From JAPOUP01 sp965203605 (GTDB lineage Bacteria > Pseudomonadota > Alphaproteobacteria > Rhodobacterales > Rhodobacteraceae): a DNA stretch of 64,000 bases. The stretch is from NCBI GenBank assembly GCA_965203605.1, contig OZ241902.1, positions 4,836,001 to 4,900,000 on the forward strand, in the 5' to 3' direction. Positions 1-7,079 of the stretch are shown in pieces; the first letter of the stretch is position 1; each line of letters opens with the position of its first letter. A program made the translations under genes and the position numbers. The notes under the pieces are model-generated. The model was not told the origin of the DNA. It did not search any database and saw only the letters and a program-made list of their open reading frames with translations.

Positions 1-818
1 ATGAGCTCGTAACAGTGGTCCACCCGCAGCGCCGTCATCCTCGAAAGAGGGATCGCGGCCTGGCTGTCGTGCAGCGACGCGGAGGTCAGGATGCAGCTGA
101 CGGGGACGTCACCGTCGGCGGCGTCGATATGCGGTCTGTACCCCCGCCAGCTTTCTTTGTACCCCTTGGCGTTGCGTTTCGTCCCGGTGTCGCAGGCCTT
201 CGGCAGCTCGCCGGCCATCTCCGCGGCGGTCATCCCGTCCGGCGGCTGCCGCTCCAGCCGGGTCGGCTCCTTCGGCACCTCCTCCCCCTTTTTCGGGCGT
301 CCGCGCTTTCGCTTCGGTTTTTCCTGCGGCTTCGGCCTCGGCGCCGGCCTCTCCCGCCCGACGATCGCCGTGGAGTCCCTGGAGATGTGGCCCACGACCG
401 AGCCGGCATACGCGGAGCGGACCAGCGCCTCGTGCATCCGCTCCGGCAGACGGGTCTCCGCGAACCAGGCGAAGGCGCGGGAGAACGTCGATTCACTGGG
501 AACCTCCGACACGCGGGACCAGCCGCACAGGCGCCGCAGCGTCGGGTCGTACAGCAGCCGGTCGACCAGCACCACCGTGGTCGGCATGTCCCACACCGCC
601 TTCGCGACGAAGGCCCGCGCCAGCGCCCTGCGGTCGGCGGGCGGGTTGCCGACGCCCCGGTGGCTGTAGTGGACGTGCCTTTCCACCTCCACCAGGTCCA
701 GGACGGCGATGAACCTGCCGTGCCTCACGCCCAGCGGGCCGACCTCCCCGGCGAGGGACGGGAAAAGTTCCCCTTGAAACCGCTGCCAGGCATCTGATAT
801 GGATGATCGCAGGGACAT
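1..818 (-). CDS. IS transposase, N-terminal part (copy A)
   Basis: Reading frame on the minus strand from an ATG at 818 (protein begins MSLRSSISDAWQRFQ), open up to the window edge, so only about 270 residues are visible. It is almost the same as the N-terminal two thirds of the complete transposase at 14766-15908. It includes the Lys/Arg-rich linker (KRKRGRPKKGEE) and the segment around SWRGY that leads into the DDE fold. I see no frameshift in the visible part. The start is supported by a GGGGAGA purine run upstream of the ATG. Whether the gene is intact beyond the edge cannot be judged. Confidence 0.75.
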   Translation of the reverse strand, partial: MSLRSSISDAWQRFQGELFPSLAGEVGPLGVRHGRFIAVLDLVEVERHVHYSHRGVGNPPADRRALARAFVAKAVWDMPTTVVLVDRLLYDPTLRRLCGWSRVSEVPSESTFSRAFAWFAETRLPERMHEALVRSAYAGSVVGHISRDSTAIVGRERPAPRPKPQEKPKRKRGRPKKGEEVPKEPTRLERQPPDGMTAAEMAGELPKACDTGTKRNAKGYKESWRGYRPHIDAADGDVPVSCILTSASLHDSQAAIPLSRMTALRVDHCYEL

Positions 819-956
819 GGAGCCGTCTCCCCGTATGTTGTGGCTGTAACACCCGCTCCATACCAGAGGGACGGCTCCATATCCAGGCCCCCGATCAGAA
901 AAAAGCGCCCGTTTCCGAAAAAAAACCGCCTGATCGGGGAGTTCTGCAAGAGGCTC
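1..956 (-). mobile_element. IS copy A (DDE transposase IS), cut by window edge
   Basis: Right part of the same IS that is complete at 14542-16044 and partial at 63095-64000. Its outer end, TGCAAGAGGCTC at 945-956, matches the terminal inverted repeat of the complete copy. The inner part continues past base 1, so the other end is not visible. It differs from the other copies at scattered bases, so it is a separate copy and not an assembly overlap. Confidence 0.85.
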
Positions 957-1021
957 ATTTGGTTTGGTATTATACATTGCTGGCGGCGCGGATATGTCCG
1001 GGGCCTCTCCGTCGCGGAAAA

Positions 1022-1050
1022 TGCGGAATTTACGTATTTTCCGAAATGTC
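1022..1050 (+). repeat. Iteron-like motif copy 1
   Basis: TGCGGAATTTACGTATTTTCC followed by GAAATGTC; the same motif occurs three more times at 18141-18390. There it overlaps the start codon of a real gene; here the equivalent ATG is followed almost at once by a stop (ATGTCGGCATAG), so this looks like a detached copy of that promoter region. The rest of 957-1187 holds no gene I can support. Confidence 0.6.
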
Positions 1051-1187
1051 GGCATAGCCGGCGGCAAACATAATGAGTCGCATGCATATGATCCGGATAT
1101 CGCGGGAAACGCCCGTGGAGGGCCACAAAGCGGTTTCCGGGGTAAGAAGAGGGCGCGGAAACGGGGTTCCGGGCCTTCCGGACGGCC

Positions 1188-1216
1188 TTGCGCCGCGTCC
1201 GCGGCGGTTCTATGCT
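1188..1216 (+). promoter_or_regulatory. Leaderless-type promoter, copy 1
   Basis: TTGCGC (1188-1193), a 17-nt spacer and TATGCT (1211-1216), followed 7 nt later by an ATG at 1224. Transcription would begin at or next to that ATG, giving an mRNA without a 5' untranslated leader. The same arrangement occurs at 4442-4470, 17685-17713 (minus) and 23032-23060 (minus). Confidence 0.6.
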
Positions 1217-1223
1217 GGTCTGC

Positions 1224-1316
1224 ATGAGCGAATCTGGAGGAGCGCATGAACACGCACGTCGAGGCATTCAGCGCTGCCGGCTGGACGTGATCGAGGGCGG
1301 CAGTGCCGATGACTGA
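1224..1316 (+). CDS. Leaderless short ORF, truncated family member
   Basis: Thirty-codon frame beginning MSESGGAHEHARRG directly at the predicted transcription start. The intact relative at 22845-23024 begins MSEAPDSHGPARR and continues into a coiled coil and membrane helix. Here the frame is lost after about 13 residues and it stops inside the next gene, whose ATG lies at 1309. It may act as a translated leader that couples ribosomes to the downstream gene, or be plain decay; the inverted copy at 17576-17677 has the same form. Function unknown. Confidence 0.35.
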   Translation: MSESGGAHEHARRGIQRCRLDVIEGGSADD

Positions 1317-1557
1317 CGTACCCTTCGACACCATGGCCGCCGTGCGCAGGCTCGAGGCCGGGGGCTTCAGCTCCGAGCAGGCCGAGGCGGTCACGCAGAC
1401 CGTCCGCGACGGCGTCACCGGCGGGGTGGCGACGAAAGCCGACATCGCGCGGCTGGAATCCGAGCTCAAGTGGATCAAGCTGACCGGCGCCGCCGTCCTG
1501 GCGGTGCTCGTCCTGCCGTGGCTGGCCGAACTGGTCTCCGCGAACATTCCGGGGTGA
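1309..1557 (+). CDS. Small coiled-coil protein with C-terminal membrane helix
   Basis: Eighty-two residues starting MTDVPFDTMAAVRRLEAGG. Residues 12-55 (GFSSEQAEAV... TKADIARLESELKWIK) form an amphipathic, coiled-coil-like region of the type seen in DUF1640/CCDC90-like proteins. Residues about 57-78 form one membrane helix (AAVLAVLVLPWLAELV). I chose the ATG at 1309 over the GTG at 1303 because it overlaps the stop of the upstream leader ORF. A nearly identical gene lies inverted at 17331-17579. The protein would be a membrane-anchored oligomer; its role is unknown. Recurrence on mobile DNA suggests a maintenance or phage/plasmid function, which is inference. Confidence 0.6.
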   Translation: MTDVPFDTMAAVRRLEAGGFSSEQAEAVTQTVRDGVTGGVATKADIARLESELKWIKLTGAAVLAVLVLPWLAELVSANIPG

Positions 1558-1684
1558 CATCCAGTAGCACGGTTCCGAAAAGGATGGGGCATGGGGGCCG
1601 GTCCGGCGGTGCCTTCATGCAGATGGATTTGCGTAAGACTGTGGTTTATGCCGTGCCTTTATCTGGGCATACGGGACAGGCAGC

Positions 1685-1837
1685 ATGGACGATCCCCTGG
1701 TCAAGGCCGCTGCGATCCTGGCGGCGGCCATCATATGCTGCGTGGCTCTGTGGGTGTATTTCTCCCCCTACCATTCGTGCGTAAGGGACGGATCAAGTGA
1801 ATGGAGATGTGCACTGGCCATCGGTGGACATCCCTAG
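1685..1837 (+). CDS. Small membrane protein, 50 aa
   Basis: Starts MDDPLVKAAAILAAAIICC and holds one hydrophobic helix (residues 6-27) followed by a short tail with two more cysteines (HSC, WRC). It lies about 130 nt downstream of the coiled-coil gene in the same orientation. The inverted copy (ATG at 17171, minus) keeps the first ~46 residues but then reads into the antisense of a traD-like gene, so the stop here defines the likely native length. No family recognised. Confidence 0.4.
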   Translation: MDDPLVKAAAILAAAIICCVALWVYFSPYHSCVRDGSSEWRCALAIGGHP

Positions 1838-2206
1838 TGAGGGTGGGGCTCGGGTTTCCGGGCGCGCGGGCCGTTCAGGCTCCATCGGAAGGTTTGTTCG
1901 TAGGATTACCCTAAGCCGGATCAACAAAGCCTGACCTGTCTCAAGATGCCTTGCCCAGGTTTCCTCACCCGGTGTTGCGCTCTTCCCATATGTCCAGTTC
2001 CTCGAGCGCTTGCTGAACGCAGCGGTCGCGTAATGGCGGGTAGAAGATTTTTTCACGTTGCTGCCTGTTCGGGAGAGAATCGTTTCCATAAGCATTGAAC
2101 AGTTTGTTGACTTTATTGATGTAAATGCTCGAAAGGGCCACGAAAACAAGCGTCATTTCAGGCGTCTCCGGCCTTGATTCAGTAATTTCCCGGTGACATG
2201 GAATCA

Positions 2207-2356
2207 TCACTTTTCCAGGATTTCGTCCTCGTAGTCCATATATTCCATGCGGCCGGGCTCTGTACATGACGAAAGGGCGAGCAAGGCCATCGCGGCCACC
2301 GGCGTCCTTGCGTACAGCCATCGGCAACAACCATGATCGCCGTGGCCCGAATTCAT
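2207..2356 (-). CDS. Possible short lipoprotein
   Basis: About 49 residues from MNSGHGDHGCCRW, with a hydrophobic stretch and lipobox-like end (PVAAMALLALSSC, then TEPG), followed by an acidic tail. It would sit 34 nt downstream of the TIR gene on the same strand. A second overlapping minus-strand frame (1965-2330) ends in a charged tail (ALEELDIWEERNTG) and could be the remains of a separate protein. Neither has a strong ribosome site or a family I recognise. The rest of 1838-2390 holds no other convincing feature. Confidence 0.25.
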   Translation of the reverse strand: MNSGHGDHGCCRWLYARTPVAAMALLALSSCTEPGRMEYMDYEDEILEK

Positions 2357-2390
2357 CGTGACTTTCAGACCGGATTGAGTGCTTCCCACA

Positions 2391-3332
2391 TCAGTCACTC
2401 GTTACCCCCGCCTGTTCGAGGAATTCTTTCCACAGAAGTTCGGCAGCTGCCTCGGGAGTCAGCCTTTCCCGTTGCTCTCCAAGCCCCATCATCCCACTGA
2501 GGTGGAGTTCATATTCATCAGCTTCGATCGTGAACCAGCCGTTTGCGGTGCCTGGTGGGGCGTTCTCCGTGAACGAATGGGAGATGTCGCCGATGCCGGC
2601 ATTCCCTGTACACCGATGCACCGTGATGTGTGCCGTACCGTGCTCGCGCGCTCTGTTGACAATGGTGCAGGAGAAGGAACTGGCAGAAAGCGAGGTAAAG
2701 CGTCCCCTCAAATCCTCCATCGCATCAATCTCCGCAACCGCACGCTCGAAGTGGTCACGCATGACGCCGAAGGCTTCCTCCCGGAAATCTCCGCGGTGGA
2801 TCTCGTCGAAATCACGTTTCACGCGATACCGGCGGGTTCCCGCCTGAACAGATGGCGCTTTGGCCATTGCCTCTCCCTTCGCGGCGTTGCGTGGTTCCCT
2901 TTCCGCGTCCAACATTCGCCGCAACTCCTGGACGACATCAAGGAAGGCGCTGTTCTCGTTTGTCCATTCGCTGACCGGTTTGCCATCCCGGGGAAGCGCC
3001 TTGATATCCCGAAGTGCGGTCGACGCCCAATCGCATGGCTCCACGATAATGGGGACCACTCTGGCGTCCTCCGAGTGGTGGCGCTCCAGGGCCCGCTCCA
3101 TTTCCCTTTTCACGCAGTAGTCGGAGGCAAGAAAATCCGGACTGACAAGCAAGAGGAACAGTTCGGAAGACTCAAGCCGTTCCTGTATCTCGGCATCGAT
3201 TTCCGAGCCTGCCAGGATTTCCCGGTCGAACCACTCATCCAGACGCCCATCGCTACGAAGTACAGCCAAATGGGTGTGCAGCCGATCCAGAGCGTCTCTG
3301 TCCCTGTGCGAGTAGGAGATAAATGCCTTCAT
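2391..3332 (-). CDS. TIR-domain protein with uncharacterised C-terminal domain
   Basis: 313 residues. The N-terminal ~125 form a TIR fold: MKAFISYSHRDRDALDRL (strand A and box 1), EILAGSEIDAEIQERL, FLLLVSPDFLASDYC, and KREMERAL, which holds the glutamate in the place of the NADase catalytic residue of bacterial TIRs. After a linker, residues ~165-313 form a separate domain (FDEIHRGDF..., SFSCTIVNRAREHGTAHITVHR, WFTIEADEYELHLSG) that I do not recognise and that could sense a ligand. I took the ATG at 3332 because the TIR fold starts there. Bacterial TIRs often deplete NAD+ during phage attack; a defence role here is inference. Confidence 0.8.
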   Translation of the reverse strand: MKAFISYSHRDRDALDRLHTHLAVLRSDGRLDEWFDREILAGSEIDAEIQERLESSELFLLLVSPDFLASDYCVKREMERALERHHSEDARVVPIIVEPCDWASTALRDIKALPRDGKPVSEWTNENSAFLDVVQELRRMLDAEREPRNAAKGEAMAKAPSVQAGTRRYRVKRDFDEIHRGDFREEAFGVMRDHFERAVAEIDAMEDLRGRFTSLSASSFSCTIVNRAREHGTAHITVHRCTGNAGIGDISHSFTENAPPGTANGWFTIEADEYELHLSGMMGLGEQRERLTPEAAAELLWKEFLEQAGVTSD

Positions 3333-3513
3333 CTTCGCAGCGTCCCTTGAACTGGTCCAACCCAGCAGTGCTTCCGGTCGTGGACGAGGGTAAACGCCAA
3401 CAGCAGCGCCCTGCAATCATAATCGCCTCACCGGGCGGATAGCCGGTCGTGGTGGTTGACACACCCCCCCGTCGGCATCCCATGTCGGTTCCATAGGGGT
3501 TAACGCTTTCCCC

Positions 3514-4419
3514 TTACTGTCGCTTGGCTCCGAAAGCGCCGACGATCCCCCGCTGCTCGAATACGCCCGCGGTCTCCGCATGGCCAAGGCCGTAGAATCC
3601 GCCCTGAATGCGGTTGCTGCCGCGTCCGATCCCAAACGTCCCGTCCGGGGAAACCGGAATGTCATCGAACCGGACGCCTGTTACGGTGTGCGGCCGGTTT
3701 GTGGTTATGTTCCTGATCCCGGTGAAAGAGGCGTCCAGTGATGATGCCGCGAAGTCGTATATGAGCGAGGCGTCTCCCTGAAGGAAATTGTCGCGGCCTG
3801 CGCGGTCGGCCGGAACACCGGTCATAAGTCCGGTCCACGTGGCAGAGCCGCCCGGACGTGATCCCGTCATATCTCCGGTAGTTGTCGAAAACCGCGTCCA
3901 AACCGTGGTGCCATCCACTGTTGCGCGTGCGTTCGTGACAGAGAACGCGGCGTCATTCATAAGGGCTACATAAACATTGCCAACGGTGTTGAAGAAGTCG
4001 GCAATGTTAATTGAGCCGTAAGCCGTCGTGATGCCATGTTTGGTGAGGACGGCTTTCCCCGTCCCCGTCGATGAGAAGGCCGGCACAGCGTCTGACAAGC
4101 TAACCCGACGCCGAGCGCCGGTTACCGGATCGGTTATTGTGCACGCCGTTCCCCGGCAGGACGACACAAAAATAAATGCCGGACGGTCCCGATCAGTGGT
4201 TTCACCGTAATAATTCGACATGACCAAGCTATCCGCCCGTAAATCGATCCCGGCGGCCCTGGCAGACATTTCGGCCAACGTTTCCTGGGGTGGCTGGGAA
4301 CCAGTCCCGGCCCTTGCGCTTTCGTGTGGCGAACCGGTGCCAAGACCGCCCCCTCCGCCGCCGCAGCCCGCAAAGGCGAAGACGGCTAGAGCCAGCATAA
4401 CAGTCGCAATTGGCCGCAT
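3514..4419 (-). CDS. TbpB-like surface lipoprotein
   Basis: 301 residues. The signal peptide (MRPIATVMLALAVFAFAGC) ends in a lipobox and is followed by a Gly-rich tether (six Gly), so it is a lipoprotein. The last ~60 residues (GRGSNRIQGGFYGLGHAETAGVFEQ... GAFGAKRQ) match the C-terminal eight-strand barrel signature of transferrin-binding protein B / factor H-binding-like lipoproteins, with GxFYG, AETxGVF and GAFGAKR. The middle is a Thr/Ser-rich handle region. Such proteins are displayed outside, often by Slam translocators; none is seen nearby. Start chosen at 4419, with AGGA upstream and the signal peptide directly after. It is divergent from the small gene at 4477. Confidence 0.7.
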   Translation of the reverse strand: MRPIATVMLALAVFAFAGCGGGGGGLGTGSPHESARAGTGSQPPQETLAEMSARAAGIDLRADSLVMSNYYGETTDRDRPAFIFVSSCRGTACTITDPVTGARRRVSLSDAVPAFSSTGTGKAVLTKHGITTAYGSINIADFFNTVGNVYVALMNDAAFSVTNARATVDGTTVWTRFSTTTGDMTGSRPGGSATWTGLMTGVPADRAGRDNFLQGDASLIYDFAASSLDASFTGIRNITTNRPHTVTGVRFDDIPVSPDGTFGIGRGSNRIQGGFYGLGHAETAGVFEQRGIVGAFGAKRQ

Positions 4420-4441
4420 TTCAGAATCCTCGGGTTGGCTG

Positions 4442-4470
4442 TTGCGCAACGTCCGCGCATTTCCTATCCT
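4442..4470 (+). promoter_or_regulatory. Leaderless-type promoter, copy 2
   Basis: TTGCGC (4442-4447), 17 nt, TATCCT (4465-4470). Six nt later an ATT stands exactly where the other copies have ATG, and the codons after it still match the family (SGAPD against SEAPD). Confidence 0.5.
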
Positions 4471-4476
4471 GTATCC

Positions 4477-4686
4477 ATTAGCGGAGCGCCGGACAACCAC
4501 GAACTCTCCCGGCAGGTTGCCGTGCTGGAGGAGCGCATGAACACCATGCAGGCCGAATACCGGACTGACATCGCACGGCTCGCGGAGGACAACGCGAAGC
4601 GCGACAAGGACAACCTACGCTGGCAACTCACGCTCTGGCTAGCGGCCGTCATCGTGCTGGGTTTCCTGATACGCTGGCCATTCTGA
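4477..4686 (+). CDS. Small coiled-coil membrane protein, possible ATT start
   Basis: From the ATT at 4477 the frame reads xSGAPDNHELSRQVAVLEERMNT and continues for 69 codons through a charged coiled coil (YRTDIARLAEDNAKRDKDN) into one membrane helix (WLAAVIVLGFLI). The relative at 22845-23024 begins MSEAPDSHGPARRVAVLEERMNT, so similarity starts at the ATT. Either ATT is a rare initiator on a leaderless mRNA, or the start is lost and translation begins at the ATG at 4537 (MNTMQAEYR). Function unknown. Confidence 0.5.
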   Translation: MSGAPDNHELSRQVAVLEERMNTMQAEYRTDIARLAEDNAKRDKDNLRWQLTLWLAAVIVLGFLIRWPF

Positions 4687-4956
4687 AACCCGTAGAGGCA
4701 CGCGGCTTCCCTGGGGACTCCTGCCCCTTCCCGGAAAGGGTATGGCGGAAACCACCAGGGGCCCCTTATTATTCTCAATGCCCGGCCGGCGCACCTGCTG
4801 AGCCATCAAGCTTCTCGAGGAACACGGCGTCCAGACGCCGGACAGGCATGTGCGGCCGCCGCCGGCCCTGCTGAAACGCTCGTCCGAACCGGTGGCTGAA
4901 GGACTGGGGATTTGACCATCCCCACATGCAGACCGCCTACAATAACACGGCCGGAC

Positions 4957-5295
4957 TCAGTCCACCGGGTCCATATCCCTGATGTGCGCCCTGCCCTTCT
5001 TGACGAAGAGCAGGTCGAGCGCTTCCTCCAGTAGCGCCTGAACGGTCGTATCCTCCTCGGCGGCGATGATGCGCAGTTGCCGGGCGACCTTCGGGGCGAA
5101 GTGGCCGGCGACCAGTTTGGTGCCGACACGGGACGGACGTTGGGGTTTGGGTTTCCGTGCAGCGTGCGCAGATCCACGAGGCTGCGGGGAGGGGGCATCC
5201 ACGGCAACAGGTTTCCCAGGTGCGGACCCATCCTTCGGTACGGCACGGTTGACGGCCGCGAGCAGTGCGTTCGGCTTCCTGGCCTGTGATCCCAT
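4957..5295 (-). CDS. ParB-like / ribbon-helix-helix partition partner
   Basis: 112 residues. The first ~55 are basic and Pro/Ala-rich. The C-terminal part (LVAGHFAPKVARQLRIIAAEEDTTVQALLEEALDLLF) has the pattern of a ribbon-helix-helix DNA-binding domain like those of plasmid ParG/CopG proteins. The ATG at 5295 lies 2 nt after the parA stop and has AGGAGG placed inside the end of parA, so the two are translationally coupled. With ParA it should form a small type Ib partition cassette, binding GTGTATA-type sites in the region. The gene is duplicated without visible change at 14168-14506. Confidence 0.7.
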   Translation of the reverse strand: MGSQARKPNALLAAVNRAVPKDGSAPGKPVAVDAPSPQPRGSAHAARKPKPQRPSRVGTKLVAGHFAPKVARQLRIIAAEEDTTVQALLEEALDLLFVKKGRAHIRDMDPVD

Positions 5296-5297
5296 CC

Positions 5298-5924
5298 CTA
5301 TTGCCCTCCTGCGTGTATACACATATACGTGTATAGATTTCTGATCTCGTCGGCGGCCTTCCCTCGTGGCTCGTGTTCCTGCGCGGCCTGACCGGACTGC
5401 TGCGCCCGGGAGAACGCGATGCGGCTGCCGATCCGGACAGGGCAGAGCTCGATGCCGAGCTGGCTGACGGCCTCCTCCGCCTCTTCAAGCTCCCTGCCGA
5501 CAGGCGGGCAGAAGGTGAGCACCACGGCGGCGCGCCTGCTGAACGCCTTGATCAGGTCGACTGTGCGCGTCATGGAGATGATGTCGAGCACCGCAGGCTT
5601 CGCAGGGACCAGAACGAAGTCGGCAAGCTTCGCCGCGTCATATGCGATGTCCTTGGCGAAAGGCGGAGTGTCGATGAGGACGAAGTCCGCCCCGGCTTCG
5701 CCCGATGCCTTGAGACAGTGTTCGAGGCGGGCCGGTGGTATGGCCGTGACGGCAGGGCCCGCCCCTTCCGGGCGGCCGTCGTTCCAGAAGCTCGCACTCG
5801 CCTGGGGATCGAGGTCAAGAAGAAGTGTCTGCCTGCCGCCGCGACTGGCCTCCACGGCAAGCGCCGTGGCGAGCGTTGTCTTTCCGACCCCGCCTTTCTG
5901 TGAGATGATGGAGACAACCTGCAT
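5298..5924 (-). CDS. parA: ParA-family partition ATPase
   Basis: 208 residues, the usual length of short plasmid ParA (type Ib). The deviant Walker A is at the N-terminus (SQKGGVGKTTLA), Walker A' is LLLDLDPQASA, Walker B is DFVLIDTPP, and a conserved stretch follows (VLVPAKPAVLDI). It lacks an N-terminal helix-turn-helix, so DNA binding and autoregulation would fall to the small partner downstream. It segregates a replicon by ATP-dependent binding to the nucleoid. A perfect inverted repeat lies directly upstream at 5935-5978. A C-terminal fragment of this gene, fused to other DNA, recurs at 16045-16178. Confidence 0.85.
   Translation of the reverse strand: MQVVSIISQKGGVGKTTLATALAVEASRGGRQTLLLDLDPQASASFWNDGRPEGAGPAVTAIPPARLEHCLKASGEAGADFVLIDTPPFAKDIAYDAAKLADFVLVPAKPAVLDIISMTRTVDLIKAFSRRAAVVLTFCPPVGRELEEAEEAVSQLGIELCPVRIGSRIAFSRAQQSGQAAQEHEPRGKAADEIRNLYTYMCIHAGGQ
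5311..5343. promoter_or_regulatory. GTGTATA-box cluster at the parA / RHH junction
   Basis: Tandem GTGTATAC, CATATAC and GTGTATAG boxes in the end of parA. They share the GTGTATA core with the inverted repeat upstream of parA (5935-5978). This is a plausible centromere-like (parS) or operator site for the RHH protein; its activity is inference. Confidence 0.35.
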
Positions 5925-5934
5925 CTGGCCTCTC

Positions 5935-5978
5935 TATACACATAAACGCCCAAACGGGTATGGTTGTTTATGTGTATA
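5935..5978. promoter_or_regulatory. Inverted repeat upstream of parA (operator/parS candidate)
   Basis: Perfect 13-bp arms, TATACACATAAAC at 5935-5947 and GTTTATGTGTATA at 5966-5978, with an 18-nt spacer. It sits 10 nt upstream of the parA start, in the region divergent from the ATPase gene at 6112. Confidence 0.65.
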
Positions 5979-6055
5979 CACGTATTCGTGTTTCCTGCAA
6001 ACCTCAGGGTCACCGCGCCTTCGCGCACTCCATCTTTTCGCACGGGACAGTTGAG

Positions 6056-6105
6056 TTATAGGAAGTTTATGCGTACACACCATAAACCTCCTAAACTTCC
6101 TATAA
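6056..6105. promoter_or_regulatory. Nested inverted repeats before the ATPase gene
   Basis: Outer arms TTATAGGAAGTTTA (6056-6069) and TAAACTTCCTATAA (6092-6105) are a perfect 14-bp pair. Nested inside are GTTTATG (6065-6071) and CATAAAC (6081-6087), the same core as in the parA operator. It ends 6 nt before the ATG at 6112, so it would control the ATPase gene or form a hairpin over its translation start. Confidence 0.55.
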
Positions 6106-6111
6106 CCTGCC

Positions 6112-6462
6112 ATGAACCCACTCACGAACCCCTATGCGCCGGGCGCCGGCGCCCCGCCCCCGGAACTCGCCGGCCGCGACGGCATCCTCGACGCGGCCGA
6201 CATCGCCATCCAGAGAAACAGGCTGTGCAGGCCCGCCCGGAGCCTGATGTTCATCGGTCTCCGGGGCGTGGGGAAGACTGTGCTCCTCAACGAGGTGGAC
6301 AGCATCGCCGGGAAACACGGCGCCATATCGGATCTCTTCGAGGTCGGCACGAACGGACCGCTCGCGCACACGGTCATCACAACCCTCCGTACGGCACTCC
6401 TGAAGCTGGACAGGACCGGACCTGGTCGATACATCGATAAATGGTTGCAGGATGGACTTTGA
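6112..6462 (+). pseudogene. AAA-type ATPase, 5' fragment cut by Tn3 element
   Basis: The frame begins MNPLTNPYAPGAGAPPPELAG and has a Walker A motif (FIGLRGVGKTVLL) at about residues 46-58, as in P-loop ATPases of about 380-400 aa that bind a similar opening (NPYxPGAG). Similarity ends near residue 105 (LLKLDRTGPG). From there the frame runs antisense through the end of the Tn3-type resolvase gene and stops at 6460-6462. The Walker B, sensor and C-terminal domains are missing, so it is very probably inactive. The junction marks where transposon DNA joined or where a deletion ended. Confidence 0.7.
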
Positions 6463-6966
6463 ATGTTCTGGCCACCTCTTTGACTGATTTTCCATTTTCG
6501 ATAAGTTGGCGGACTGTATCGCGCTGTTCACTCCCCAATTTAGACGGTCTTCCGAACACGACACCGCGTTGCAGGGCGGCTTTTCGACCGTTCTCGGTTC
6601 GGCCTCGGACAAGTTCACGTTCGAACTCCGCAATCCCGGCAAACACGGTCAGGATCATGCGACCTGAGGGCGAAGTCGTATCAGCCCAGGGTTCGGCAAG
6701 CGATTGAAGTCCCGCGTCTTTTTTTCAATAGTCTCGGCGACGCGTAGAAGTTCAGACGTGGAGCGCGCCAAGCGATCAAGGCGCGTCACGACAACCGTAT
6801 CCCCTTTCCTGAGTTGGCCGAGCAACCTTTCCAGTTCAGGCCTGTTTCTGCGTGCACCGGAAACCTTTTCCTCGAACACCGTCCCGCATCCGGCCGCTTC
6901 CAGTTCGACCTGTTGCAGATCAAGGTCCTGAGCGTTCGTGGAGACGCGGGCGTAACCGAATTTCAT
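6377..6966 (-). CDS. tnpR: Tn3-family resolvase (serine recombinase), -1 frameshift needed
   Basis: From the ATG at 6966: MKFGYARVSTNAQDLDLQQ holds the catalytic serine (RVS), and TRLDRLARST the conserved arginines. The frame then runs out after IEKK. A -1 shift at the heptamer A-AAA-AAG (6718-6724) restores the family sequence (DAGLQSLAEPWADTTS, MILTVFAGIAEFEREL, and an HTH with VKEVARTFKVHPATIYR). Resolvase would act at res sites to resolve cointegrates. The last ~18 codons read into flanking ATPase DNA, so the native end is lost. The frameshift may be programmed, a mutation, or a base-calling error in an A7 run. Confidence 0.7.
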
Positions 6967-7079
6967 GCGGCCCCTTTCGAAGTGTCGCAAAACCTGTCGC
7001 AAAAGCCCCTTCTTTCGCACCTATATTTTGCGATAGATAACCTATTGATTCTTCGTGGCCGGAATCGGCCTCGCGAAAT
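6967..7079. promoter_or_regulatory. res-like region between tnpR and tnpA
   Basis: Contains the direct repeat TGTCGCAAAA twice (around 6978 and 6989) and an inverted partner TTTTGCGATA near 7026, consistent with resolvase subsites and the divergent promoters. Assigned by position and dyads only. Confidence 0.45.

Larger units (their letters stand above)
1098..1828 (+). repeat. Large inverted duplication, left copy
   Basis: About 730 bp here reappear in inverted orientation at about 17038-17790 with high but imperfect identity. The duplicated block holds the leaderless promoter, the 82-aa coiled-coil membrane protein and the 50-aa small membrane protein. The pair flanks about 15 kb that includes the partition, Tn3 and CRISPR genes. 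Confidence 0.8.

Noticed and set aside
6966..7020. Longer N-terminus for the resolvase (start at 7020)
   Set aside because: Family similarity begins at MKFGYARVS (6966), and the extra codons overlap the res-like repeats.
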